Below are positions 18,923 through 26,749 of a stretch of DNA of 32,965 bases, piece by piece; the stretch's first letter is position 1, and every line of letters begins with the position of its first letter. Source of the DNA: a virus. The translations under genes and the position numbers were made by a program. The notes beneath the pieces were generated by a model. The model had not been told where the DNA came from. It ran no database searches and worked only from the letters and a program-made list of their open reading frames with translations. The stretch is from the IMG/VR virus record IMGVR_UViG_3300017917_002060, positions 1-32,965 of that record. One strand, given 5' to 3'.

Positions 18923-20742
18923 CTTACATTATTAATAATTCTATTGGCAGTATTATAGCACAGGTTGCCGATACAAGTATAGATCAGACTAGTACAGATT
19001 TAACGCTTATTGGTAAGAATGTATCTGGGTACGGCGAATACATAAATGAAAATTTTATAAAATTATTAGAAAATTTTGCCAGCTCTAGTCAACCAACTAA
19101 CCCTATTGCAGGACAAATTTGGTACGATACTGCTAGCGGCCGTTTAAAAGTTTACAATGGCACAGGGTTCGGTGTAGGAAGTGGACCAATTGTTAGTGCT
19201 ACTCAACCAGATACTGCAACTTTAGTTGAAGGTGATCTGTGGATTAACAGTGCTGAAAATCAAATGTATTTCTATGATGGTGTTGATCTACAGTTAGCAG
19301 GGCCAATTTGGGGATATAGTCAAGGTCTAAGCGGATTTGAAACCGTTACCATCATAGATAGTAATCTGCAAGAAAGAGTTTGTGTAAAACTGTGGTGCGG
19401 GCAAACACTGTTAGGTATTTTTAGTAAACACACAGAATTTACTCCTTTAAATCCCATTGTAGGCTTTAGCGGTAATGTTAAAAAAGGATTCACTCCTGGA
19501 TCTTTATCAGGACAAAAGTTTTATGTTACAGCTAGTAGTGCCGATGCACTCATTGATACATTAGGAAATTCAAAAGGTGTTAGTAGCTTTATGCTAACTG
19601 AGGATAATACTGCCACAGTGGGTACTGTTACAATTCAAAATTCGACACCATTAATTATTGGTCCAAATCAAAACAATGAAATAAGAGTTAGTTTACTAAC
19701 CTACGAAACAGTTAGTAATATTGCAGGACAAGATTACAAAATACGTACTAAAACTGAAGCCGGTCTTTTTGATGCTTTGACAATTAAGGCACTTAGTCAG
19801 CGAGTAGGAATTTTTACAGCCACTCCTACTGCAACTCTTGATGTAGGTGGAGATGTTTACATCAGTGGAAATTTAACAGTTGACGGTGCTACAACCAGTA
19901 TTCAAACTACTACATTACAGATAGAAGACAAAAATATTGAACTAGCCAAAGTCAATGTTCCTACCGATACTACAGCTAACGGAGCTGGTATTACGGTGTT
20001 AGGCAGTACAGATAAGACATTTAATTGGTTAAGTTCTACAAGTTCCTGGACAAGCAGTGAAAATATTAATCTAGCTTCTGGTAAAACTTTTAAAATTAAT
20101 GGTGTAGATGTTTTAACCGGAACTAGTTTAGGTATTGGAATTACCAGTGCTCCAGGTATTACTAGTTTTGGTCCTCAAACTTCTATTACAGTGGATAATT
20201 TATTCCTAAACGATAATAGGATAAGCAGTACTAATGCCAACGGTGATGTAGAAATTGAACCTAATGGTACAGGTAATCTTTCTTTAATAGGAAATCCTAA
20301 AATTACAGGGTTAGCTGCTCCTACTTCTAGTACAGACGCAGCCAATAAAACCTATGTAGATACTACAGTTAGATCAAGATCTGTAGGATTAGCAGTAGAT
20401 ATAAGTGACTTTGCCCCAGGTGTTGTTAATGCAAAATTAGTGTTAATTTTAACAGATGTATTTCCGCCAGGAGGTTACGAAGTTGGAACTTATGCTAGAG
20501 TACACTGTACAAGTTTTGCGGCTAGCTTCCCAGCTATTGATGTAGCTAGTCAAATTAATCGTACATTTACCACTGTTTTAAGCAATGACGGAAGTACCAC
20601 TGAAAACGTGTTACAAGATTTTGGGGTAAATCCAGTGCCAACCGGATCTGCAACTGTTACTGTTGTACGTAGTTTGAAACGATTTGTTATAAACGGTAGC
20701 GGCGCATGGCAATTTGATGCTGACTTAGTAAGTAGCGTATGA
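18919..20742 (+). CDS. Tail fibre-like structural protein (paralogue 2)
   Basis: This 607-residue protein starts at an ATGA overlap with the collar-domain gene. Its first ~200 residues match those of its two neighbours: DLTLIGKNVSGYGEYINENF, KLLENFA, GQIWYDTASGRLKVYNG, GDLWINSAENQMYFYDG. The rest is shaft-like: SQRVGIFTATPTATLDVGG, an ISGNLTVDGATTSIQTTTLQ segment, KTFKINGVDV and GDVEIEPNGTGNLSLIG, patterns typical of T4-like fibre proteins of marine phages. After AANKTYVD the C-terminal ~120 residues differ from both neighbours and probably form its own tip. No enzymatic motif is seen. Role inferred: virion fibre or baseplate-attached spike. Confidence 0.68.
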   Translation: MTYIINNSIGSIIAQVADTSIDQTSTDLTLIGKNVSGYGEYINENFIKLLENFASSSQPTNPIAGQIWYDTASGRLKVYNGTGFGVGSGPIVSATQPDTATLVEGDLWINSAENQMYFYDGVDLQLAGPIWGYSQGLSGFETVTIIDSNLQERVCVKLWCGQTLLGIFSKHTEFTPLNPIVGFSGNVKKGFTPGSLSGQKFYVTASSADALIDTLGNSKGVSSFMLTEDNTATVGTVTIQNSTPLIIGPNQNNEIRVSLLTYETVSNIAGQDYKIRTKTEAGLFDALTIKALSQRVGIFTATPTATLDVGGDVYISGNLTVDGATTSIQTTTLQIEDKNIELAKVNVPTDTTANGAGITVLGSTDKTFNWLSSTSSWTSSENINLASGKTFKINGVDVLTGTSLGIGITSAPGITSFGPQTSITVDNLFLNDNRISSTNANGDVEIEPNGTGNLSLIGNPKITGLAAPTSSTDAANKTYVDTTVRSRSVGLAVDISDFAPGVVNAKLVLILTDVFPPGGYEVGTYARVHCTSFAASFPAIDVASQINRTFTTVLSNDGSTTENVLQDFGVNPVPTGSATVTVVRSLKRFVINGSGAWQFDADLVSSV

Positions 20743-20743
20743 T

Positions 20744-20751
20744 AATAAATA
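20744..20751 (+). promoter_or_regulatory. Late promoter-like element AATAAATA
   Basis: Seven of eight bases match TATAAATA, and it fits the looser NATAAATA form described for cyanophage late promoters. It lies just after the stop of the 607-aa gene and ends 22 nt before the next ATG, exactly the spacing seen for the perfect element at 16177. Confidence 0.5.
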
Positions 20752-20773
20752 TATAGAACAAGGATTTTGAACA

Positions 20774-22234
20774 ATGCCTTACAACATTGATAGATATGCC
20801 GGTGGCACAACCTACGTTGTAGAAGACGGAACCATAGATAGTAGCCTAGATATTAAGTTAATAGGCAAAAATTATGCTGGCTACGGCGAAGTACAAAACG
20901 AAAATTTCGTACATTTGCTGGAAAATTTCTCCAGTAATAATGCACCTCCAAGACCTTTGAGCGGTCAAATTTGGTATGATAGTTCTAACAAAAAATTAAA
21001 ATTTTATGACGGAACTAAATTTCGTACAACGGGTGGTGCAGAGATAAGTTCTACAGCACCGTCTGGTTTAACTACCGGTGATTTCTGGTGGGACACAGCC
21101 AACGAGCAATTATACTCATGGAATGGCACTGAATTTGTTCTAATAGGTCCCTTAGGTGTAGCTAACGCCGGCACTACTCAATTTAGATCGAGAAATGTTT
21201 TAGATAATATTGGCGGAAATCATGCTATTATTGAAGCTCTAGTAGACGGTGAAGTAATTTATGTAATTAGTGCTGATGAGTTTACACTAAATTCTAGCAA
21301 TCCAATAACTGGATTTAGTATTATCAAGAAGGGCTTAACCCTAGTTTATGCTAATCCATCAACAGGAATTAATACAACCGACCACAGATATTGGGGAACC
21401 GCAGCCAACGCCGACAGATTAGGTGGAGTTTCAGCTGCCAATTTCGTGCAAGTAGGATCACTTAACTTTAGTGGCGGAGTCACATTTGACGATGTAGGTT
21501 TTACTGTCGGTAATGATAACGATTTACAAGTTTTTATTGTAGGCAGTGATACACCTACCATTAGGAATCAAAATGGTACTACTATAAAGTTTCAAACTAC
21601 AGTAGCTTCAGTAACTCAAACACCGTTAACAATTGTTGGTAATGATATATTTCCAGGAGTAACTGCTGTAACTAATATTGGTAGCAATCTATTAAAATTT
21701 AATACCATTTATGCTAACAGTTTTAACGGCACAGCTACACAATCAGATAGTTTAAATGTTGGAGGCAATTATAGAACTGCTAGTACCGCTGCCGGCGCAA
21801 ACACCATAGCTGCTAGAGATGCGAGCGGAAATTTAACAGCTAATATTTTTAATGGTGTTGCTACATCTGCAAGATATGCTGACTTAGCAGAAATTTATGC
21901 TACTGATAAAGAATATCCAGTTGGGACAGTAATGATGATTGGTGGTGAAGCTGAAGCCACTGCTTCTAAATCTGGTCATCGTGCAATAGGAGTAATAAGT
22001 GAAAAGCCAGCATACTTAATGAATAGCGAGGCAGAAGGACAGGCTATTGCTCTTAAAGGCAGGGTTCCTACTAAATTTAGGGGAAAAGTTACTAAAGGTG
22101 ATAAATTAATTGGTGATTCTGATGGAGTAGCTTTTAGTGTAGGCACAACATCTCATCCAGACGTATTTGCTATTGCTTTAGAAAGTGGCGAAGCTGACGA
22201 CGAAAACGATTTAATCGAAGCCATTATACTATAA
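20774..22234 (+). CDS. Tail fibre-like structural protein with YADLAE C-terminal domain (paralogue 3)
   Basis: This 486-residue protein starts after AAGGA. Its N-terminal ~200 residues repeat the anchor domain of the previous two genes (IKLIGKNYAGYGEVQNENF, HLLENFS, GQIWYDSSNKKLKFYDG, GDFWWDTANEQLYSWNG). The centre is short fibre-like repeat (TIYANSFNGTATQ, ARDASGNLTANIFNG). From about residue 365 comes SARYADLAEIYATDKEYPVG, then GEAEATAS, AIGVISEKPAYLMN and GRVPTKFRGKVTKGDKLIG. This C-terminal domain is widespread at the end of T4-like fibre proteins and is reminiscent of the Peptidase_G2 intramolecular chaperone domain (YAEMFEW ... GVVS), but homology and any self-cleavage are unproven. Likely a trimeric fibre with a folding or tip domain. 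Confidence 0.7.
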   Translation: MPYNIDRYAGGTTYVVEDGTIDSSLDIKLIGKNYAGYGEVQNENFVHLLENFSSNNAPPRPLSGQIWYDSSNKKLKFYDGTKFRTTGGAEISSTAPSGLTTGDFWWDTANEQLYSWNGTEFVLIGPLGVANAGTTQFRSRNVLDNIGGNHAIIEALVDGEVIYVISADEFTLNSSNPITGFSIIKKGLTLVYANPSTGINTTDHRYWGTAANADRLGGVSAANFVQVGSLNFSGGVTFDDVGFTVGNDNDLQVFIVGSDTPTIRNQNGTTIKFQTTVASVTQTPLTIVGNDIFPGVTAVTNIGSNLLKFNTIYANSFNGTATQSDSLNVGGNYRTASTAAGANTIAARDASGNLTANIFNGVATSARYADLAEIYATDKEYPVGTVMMIGGEAEATASKSGHRAIGVISEKPAYLMNSEAEGQAIALKGRVPTKFRGKVTKGDKLIGDSDGVAFSVGTTSHPDVFAIALESGEADDENDLIEAIIL

Positions 22235-22243
22235 GGACAAAAA

Positions 22244-23158
22244 ATGCCATCAGGTGTATTTCCCAAAGTTGCCGGTGAAACAATATTTGCAGCTGATTAT
22301 AATTTAATTCAGAGTACTATAGATGGTATTATGGGTGTAGGTGCAGGACAAAGTGGTTACGGCCAGGCAGTTTCTAGCGGACAAATAACTACAAGTCCGC
22401 CAACAGTTGTTGGAGTTAGTCAATGGACTAATCTTCGAAACGACATGCTTAAAGCAAGACAACATCAAACTGGAGTTAGTGAATCAGCTAATTTAACATT
22501 GCCTACTACATCATCAACAATTGATGCTACATTGGCAAATCAGTATTATAATTTTAGTCAAACTATAGTATCAAACAAATTTGCATTAGGCTCGGGACAA
22601 AGTTCTTCTGAAGGTTTAAATGTAGGCACAAGATCAACCAATTGGAACGGTACAATAACCCATACAGTGACACTATCATTTGCTAATGCTAATCAAGCAA
22701 GATATTTTTTTAATGCAGGCGGCGAAATAAGATTTTCAGCTAGTTTAACTGGTCATAGTTCTACCAGTAAGACTAACACATGGGCTACAATGTTGAGTAG
22801 TATGGGAACTATATTTTTCAATTACAATACTACAGGAACAGTTTCTGGGACTGCTTCAAGTGCTGGTACTAGTTACGCAATAGGTTGGTATGGTCTTACC
22901 ACATCAGATCAACTATGTTTTTATAAACCAGCTCCTGCTGGAGCATATGCCGCAAACGATTATTGGATATATGCTAGACGAGATGCCGGATCCACCCAGA
23001 TTATTTTTACAATAAATTTCCAAGATGACGCCGGCGGCAATCCAAACTTTGACGAACCCGTTGACGGAACGCTGACTAGTTCAGTAGGAATGATAAGACC
23101 TTCAGGAGCCAATGTTTCTGTAACTGGTCCTACAACACCCGCTTCAACTTCTCTATAA
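22244..23158 (+). CDS. Virion structural / tail fibre-associated protein (304 aa)
   Basis: Begins with AAGGA six bases before the ATG, nine bases after the preceding stop. The N-terminus (PSGVFPKVAGETIFAADYNL followed by IQSTIDGIMGVG and GYGQ) and the beta-rich C-terminal two-thirds (NQARYFFNAGGEIRFSASLT, WATMLSSMGTIFFNY, DYWIYARRDAG, IIFTINFQDDAGG) recall a family of small structural proteins that close the fibre gene cluster of marine myoviruses. It lacks the anchor domain of the three genes before it. No catalytic residues were recognised. It is the last gene of the structural block; an inverted repeat follows. Role inferred from position and beta-strand content. Confidence 0.58.
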   Translation: MPSGVFPKVAGETIFAADYNLIQSTIDGIMGVGAGQSGYGQAVSSGQITTSPPTVVGVSQWTNLRNDMLKARQHQTGVSESANLTLPTTSSTIDATLANQYYNFSQTIVSNKFALGSGQSSSEGLNVGTRSTNWNGTITHTVTLSFANANQARYFFNAGGEIRFSASLTGHSSTSKTNTWATMLSSMGTIFFNYNTTGTVSGTASSAGTSYAIGWYGLTTSDQLCFYKPAPAGAYAANDYWIYARRDAGSTQIIFTINFQDDAGGNPNFDEPVDGTLTSSVGMIRPSGANVSVTGPTTPASTSL

Positions 23159-23185
23159 TCAAAAATAATTTTCTCTGATTAAAAT

Positions 23186-23214
23186 CTAGATAACTAAAGT
23201 ACGTAGTTATCTAG
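23186..23214 (+). promoter_or_regulatory. 11-bp perfect inverted repeat before the 115-aa gene
   Basis: CTAGATAACTA, a 7-nt loop AAGTACG, then TAGTTATCTAG. The last two bases of the 3' arm (AG) are the first half of the AGGA ribosome site of the gene starting at 23223, so the hairpin in RNA would partly cover that site. No T-run follows on the plus strand, which argues against a standard intrinsic terminator in that direction. It is the only large structured spacer between structural and glycosyltransferase genes. Confidence 0.6.
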
Positions 23215-23222
23215 GATTTCAC

Positions 23223-23570
23223 ATGGACGAACGTTTAGAGAAAGCATTTCAAACAGCTAATTATATGGCTAGCCTTAGCCTTCAGCGAGCAACTATATTT
23301 GAAGAGTACAAACAGTCTTTACTGTTTTATCAAAATGGCTGTAGTTTTACAGCCGATGCCAATTTAATAAATTTAATTTCAAGTCTTACTAGTTCTGGAA
23401 AAGAGTCCGCTGTTATTATAGACAATAACAATATTCCAACTGAAATTTCAAATCTAAAAAAATTTTTAGAAGAATGTTTGGAAAAATATACTAGTGCATC
23501 TTTCCAATATTTAGAAAAATACAGCGCACTGAAAAAACATAGGAAAGTTCAAGACCTTATTGCTTTATGA
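23223..23570 (+). CDS. Conserved phage protein of unknown function (115 aa)
   Basis: Unrecognised function. The sequence is mostly helical in appearance: LEKAFQTANYMASLSLQRA, EEYKQSLLFYQNG, a short INLISSLTSSGKE and a charged C-terminus (KKFLEECLEKYTSASFQYLE, then KYSALKKHRKVQ), consistent with a small coiled-coil or helical bundle. A protein with the same start (MDERLEKA) and an ESAVIIDxNNxPxEIxNL core is recalled from other marine T4-like phages, always without known role. The start follows AGGA partly held in the hairpin at 23186-23214. Its TGA overlaps the ATG of the next gene (ATGA), so it heads the glycosyltransferase run and may be made in fixed ratio with it. Confidence 0.65.
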   Translation: MDERLEKAFQTANYMASLSLQRATIFEEYKQSLLFYQNGCSFTADANLINLISSLTSSGKESAVIIDNNNIPTEISNLKKFLEECLEKYTSASFQYLEKYSALKKHRKVQDLIAL

Positions 23571-24415
23571 ATAAAGGATTTTTAATTTTTGCACAAAATA
23601 ATAGTGACATTGACTATTGTAAAATAGCCATGTTTTGTGCAAAAAGAATTAAGCAGTACATTGACTTACCAGTATCTATAGTTACTGACAGTCCTGATTG
23701 GTTAAAAGAGAGTAATCCAGACTGGAATAATTATATCGATAAAATTATTGTAGCTTATAATAATTTCAAACAAACAAAAAAATACTATGACGGCTCGATG
23801 GCTAATAAACAGTTAGAATTTAAAAATTTAACTAGAACAGATAGCTATGATTTAACTCCCTATGAACAAACAATAGTAATTGACAGCGACTATTTGGTCA
23901 GTAGCGATCTACTTAAAAATGTTTTTGATCAACAATATGATCTTGCCTTATACAGTGCAAGTCATGATATAGCAAGATGGAGAGATACTAGTAGTTTTGA
24001 ATTTTTGAATAAAGAGAGTATTCCCTTTTACTGGGCTACAGTTTGTTACTTTAAAAAAACAGACGAGACAAAGGTATTTTTTAGTTGGCTTAAACACATA
24101 AAAGACAATTGGACCTATTATAGGAATTTGTATAAAATTGATAGCGGAATGTACAGGAATGATTTTGGTTTTAGCATTGCAGTACATATTATGAATGGAT
24201 GCACACAAGGAAATTTTGCAGCAAGACTACCCGGAAAACTTTTTTATACTTTAGATAGAGATTTGTTAATTGAAATTAAAGAAGATAAATTTAAATTCTT
24301 AGTTGAAAAAGAAAAATACCATGGAGAGTATTTAGGCGTCAAAACACAGGGTGTCGATGTTCATGTAATGAACAAATACAGTATTTCAAGGATAATAGAT
24401 GAGTCAACCTACTAA
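23567..24415 (+). CDS. GT-A type glycosyltransferase-like protein, family A copy 1
   Basis: 282 residues. The N-terminus KGFLIFAQNNSDIDY, a strand PVSIVTDS (35-42) and VIDSDYLVSSD around the DxD pair Asp106/Asp108 give a GT-A nucleotide-sugar fold with a metal-binding DxD, in the manner of GT8-like enzymes. FYWATVCYFKK and DFGFSIAVHIM follow as in its neighbour. Expected reaction: transfer of a sugar from a nucleotide donor; donor and acceptor cannot be told. It shares ATGA with the 115-aa gene and overlaps the next gene by 17 nt. It is a clear relative of that next gene, from the shared KGF-(L/I)-I-x-AQN start, the DxD strand and the CYF-(K/Q)-K motif, but quite diverged, so an old duplication is likely. 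Confidence 0.66.
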   Translation: MNKGFLIFAQNNSDIDYCKIAMFCAKRIKQYIDLPVSIVTDSPDWLKESNPDWNNYIDKIIVAYNNFKQTKKYYDGSMANKQLEFKNLTRTDSYDLTPYEQTIVIDSDYLVSSDLLKNVFDQQYDLALYSASHDIARWRDTSSFEFLNKESIPFYWATVCYFKKTDETKVFFSWLKHIKDNWTYYRNLYKIDSGMYRNDFGFSIAVHIMNGCTQGNFAARLPGKLFYTLDRDLLIEIKEDKFKFLVEKEKYHGEYLGVKTQGVDVHVMNKYSISRIIDESTY

Positions 24416-25217
24416 GGGTTTTATTATTGTTGCTCAAAACTCTAATGATTGTAACTATATTGAACAAGCTATGGAATTAGCTAAATCAATAAAGAAATCT
24501 CAAACCATCATAGATTCTGTCTCTATAATAACTAATGACCATGTTCCGGAAGATAATTTATTTGATAATATAATACCCATACCATTTACAGATCATGCTG
24601 CCAACAGCGAATGGAAGGTAGAAAATCGTTGGAAGGCCTATCATGCTAGTCCTTATGACCATACAATTTTATTAGATGCCGATATGCTAATTTTGTCGGA
24701 CATTTTTTACATTTGGAAATGGTTGGACGGTAAAGAACTTTTTTTTACAAACAGTGTTAAAAATTTCAGAAATCAAATTATTACTGACGCAGTCTTTAGG
24801 AAAACTTTTATAGAGAATCAATTACCAAATTTATATTCAGGATTTTGTTATTTTCAAAAATCTGATTTTGCACTAGAATTTTGGAAACTAGTTGAATTTA
24901 TTACCTATAACTGGCAATCATTCTATTATGAATTTACCCCTAAATCTACACAACGATTTTATAGTTTAGATGTAACCGTATCTTTAGCTGCAAAAATATT
25001 AGGTATTGAAGATCAAATTACTGACGTTAACAGTCCTTGTGTGTTCACTCATATGAAAGGATTATTACAAGGTTGGAATAGTAAAAATCCAAATTGGTTA
25101 AAAGTGGCCCATGTTCATGTTAATTCCAATAAAGACATTTTTATCAATCAATATAAACAAAATGGCGTGTTTCATTATGTTGAACCAAAATTTTTAGAGA
25201 GATATAAAGATGGTTGA
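24399..25217 (+). CDS. GT-A type glycosyltransferase-like protein, family A copy 2
   Basis: 272 residues, starting inside the end of copy 1. The order of motifs is the same: KGFIIVAQNSNDCNYIEQA, VSIITND (41-47), WKVENRWKAYHASPYDHTIL, the DxD strand LLDADML (Asp93/Asp95), LYSGFCYFQKSD and SLDVTVSLAAKI; it ends with TDVNSPCVFTHMKG and VAHVHVNS, whose histidines could complete a metal or donor site. A soluble cytoplasmic enzyme is expected, as no membrane segment is seen. The 17-nt overlap upstream and 8-nt overlap downstream place it in one translational unit with copy 1 and the 211-aa protein. The acceptor is unknown; neighbouring fibre genes make a virion protein plausible. Confidence 0.68.
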   Translation: MSQPTKGFIIVAQNSNDCNYIEQAMELAKSIKKSQTIIDSVSIITNDHVPEDNLFDNIIPIPFTDHAANSEWKVENRWKAYHASPYDHTILLDADMLILSDIFYIWKWLDGKELFFTNSVKNFRNQIITDAVFRKTFIENQLPNLYSGFCYFQKSDFALEFWKLVEFITYNWQSFYYEFTPKSTQRFYSLDVTVSLAAKILGIEDQITDVNSPCVFTHMKGLLQGWNSKNPNWLKVAHVHVNSNKDIFINQYKQNGVFHYVEPKFLERYKDG

Positions 25218-25845
25218 ATTGGAACAAGAAGAATATCTATCTGAAGAAGAAATAGCTAAGTCGTTAGCTATAGGAAATATTGACAATGTTTTTAGAATTT
25301 ATTTTGACAAAGACACTGGTGATATTCAGGCTATTTCTAATGAGCCAAGTACAAAGTTTGATAATTTCTTTGAAATAACTTATCCTCGAATCGCTGATTT
25401 CCTATCAGGAAAGTTAAATTTTATTAACTATAAAATTGTTTTTAGTTCACCTAACGATCCTAAAATAGTACCTAAATTTGATGTAGATAACTCAGACACT
25501 AATATTATTATTGATGTAGAAAATGTTGATCATTGGGCCAGTACAATTACTGTTGGTAATTTAGTCAATTTAGGTTATTGGAAAATACAACTAAATCCTG
25601 GAGATAGCTATTTTATTCAACAAAAGAATATTAATACTACTTTGGAATTTTATATAGTTGAAAATACTAATCTTAATTTTTTGATACGTGTAATCAAGAT
25701 TAATTTAAGAGAACTAGCTTATCGAAAAAGTATACTTATACAACACAATTCAACTGTAGAATCTAAAGTAGATAAAATTAAAATATTAACAAAAAAATTC
25801 TTTGACAAATACGGATACAGGATTTTATATGACGAAAAAATTTAA
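25210..25845 (+). CDS. Conserved phage protein of unknown function (211 aa)
   Basis: No known domain was recognised. The N-terminus is acidic (ELEQEEYLSEEEIAKSLAIG), followed by NVFRIYFDKDTGDIQAISNE, FFEITYPRIADFLSGKLN and a beta-rich middle (TNIIIDVENVDHWASTITV, YWKIQLNPGDSYFIQQ), then a basic helical tail (KVDKIKILTKKFFDKYG). The phrase IxNVFxIYFDKxTGDIxxISNE is recalled from other marine T4-like phages next to glycosyltransferase-like genes. It sits between the two glycosyltransferase pairs and overlaps both neighbours (8 and 17 nt), so it is probably made together with them, perhaps as acceptor or accessory protein; that is inference only. Confidence 0.6.
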   Translation: MVELEQEEYLSEEEIAKSLAIGNIDNVFRIYFDKDTGDIQAISNEPSTKFDNFFEITYPRIADFLSGKLNFINYKIVFSSPNDPKIVPKFDVDNSDTNIIIDVENVDHWASTITVGNLVNLGYWKIQLNPGDSYFIQQKNINTTLEFYIVENTNLNFLIRVIKINLRELAYRKSILIQHNSTVESKVDKIKILTKKFFDKYGYRILYDEKI

Positions 25846-26749
25846 AGTTATTGATTATGACATCATTTATCTAAGTTATGATGAACCTAACGCTGAAAAA
25901 AACTATGCAGATTTGTTAAGTAAAGTGCCCTGGGCTAAACGTGTACACGGAGTAAAAGGCAGTGACAATGCTCATAAAGCCTGTGCTAGACTAAGTGAAA
26001 CTGATAGGTTTGTAACTGTTGACGGAGATAATATAGTTCATGAAGATTTTTTAAACCAAGAATTAGATTTTGACGAGCATCGAGATTTGACAAAATGTGT
26101 GATTAGTTGGGCCGGATATAACGTTATCAATGGTTTAATGTACGGCAATGGTGGTTTAAAATTGTGGCCCAAAGAATATGTTTTGAATATGCGTACCCAT
26201 GAAAACGCACCCGCTGACGACCCAAATTCACAAGTGGATTTTTGTTGGGATGCAGAATATATCCAGATGAACAGTTGTTATAGTGATGTATACAATAATG
26301 CCACAGCTTTTCAAGCTTGGAGAGCTGGTTTTAGAGAAGGCGTTAAAATGAGTCTCGAACGAGGTGTTCGAGTATCACACACTGATTTTCATAAGGTTAT
26401 CCATTGGAAAAATCTCAATAGATTATTAGTATGGATGAATGTTGGTATTGATACTGATAATGGAATATGGGCTATTTTAGGTGCCCGTCAAGGTTGCTAT
26501 ATGACTAATTTTGACGATAATTGGGATTATATCAATGTTCGTGATTTCGATCACTTAGAAAATTTATGGGAAAATCTTGCTGAAAAAACTGATGCACAGG
26601 CGTATGATAAAGCTATTGAATATGGAAATGTACTAAAAAATAAATTAGGAATTCCTCTAAGTATTTTAGATGAAGAAGCTAGTAAGTTCTTTAAAAAAGT
26701 TCATACAGATAATACCCGTTTAAACTACAAAATTTTAGATAAAGAATGA
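25829..26749 (+). CDS. Glycosyltransferase-like protein, family B copy 1
   Basis: ATG 25829, eight bases after AGGA, is chosen over the TTG at 25802; this gives 306 residues. Motifs: YDIIYLSYDEPNAEKNY at the start, HGVKGSDNAHKACARLS (40-56), the metal-binding-type DxD in FVTVDGDNIVHEDF (Asp65/Asp67), then VINGLMYGNGGLKLWPK and TAFQAWRAGFREGVKMSLE. This arrangement is that of GT-A fold enzymes related to family 2, and close relatives are recalled in marine T4-like phages as putative glycosyltransferases. YGNGGxK and AWRxGFRE are shared with the next gene. It overlaps the 211-aa gene by 17 nt and the next by an ATGA. Sugar and target unknown. Confidence 0.68.
   Translation: MTKKFKVIDYDIIYLSYDEPNAEKNYADLLSKVPWAKRVHGVKGSDNAHKACARLSETDRFVTVDGDNIVHEDFLNQELDFDEHRDLTKCVISWAGYNVINGLMYGNGGLKLWPKEYVLNMRTHENAPADDPNSQVDFCWDAEYIQMNSCYSDVYNNATAFQAWRAGFREGVKMSLERGVRVSHTDFHKVIHWKNLNRLLVWMNVGIDTDNGIWAILGARQGCYMTNFDDNWDYINVRDFDHLENLWENLAEKTDAQAYDKAIEYGNVLKNKLGIPLSILDEEASKFFKKVHTDNTRLNYKILDKE

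Noticed and set aside
18400-22234. Peptidase_S74-type auto-cleaving fibre chaperone domain
   Set aside because: No S-D-x-R-L-K-T/D-I motif is present in any of the three fibre proteins.
23186-23214. Intrinsic terminator after the structural block
   Set aside because: The stem is strong but no T-run follows on the plus strand, so it was recorded as a regulatory hairpin instead.
25802-25828. TTG start for the first family B glycosyltransferase
   Set aside because: ATG 25829 has AGGA at good spacing and begins the conserved region.
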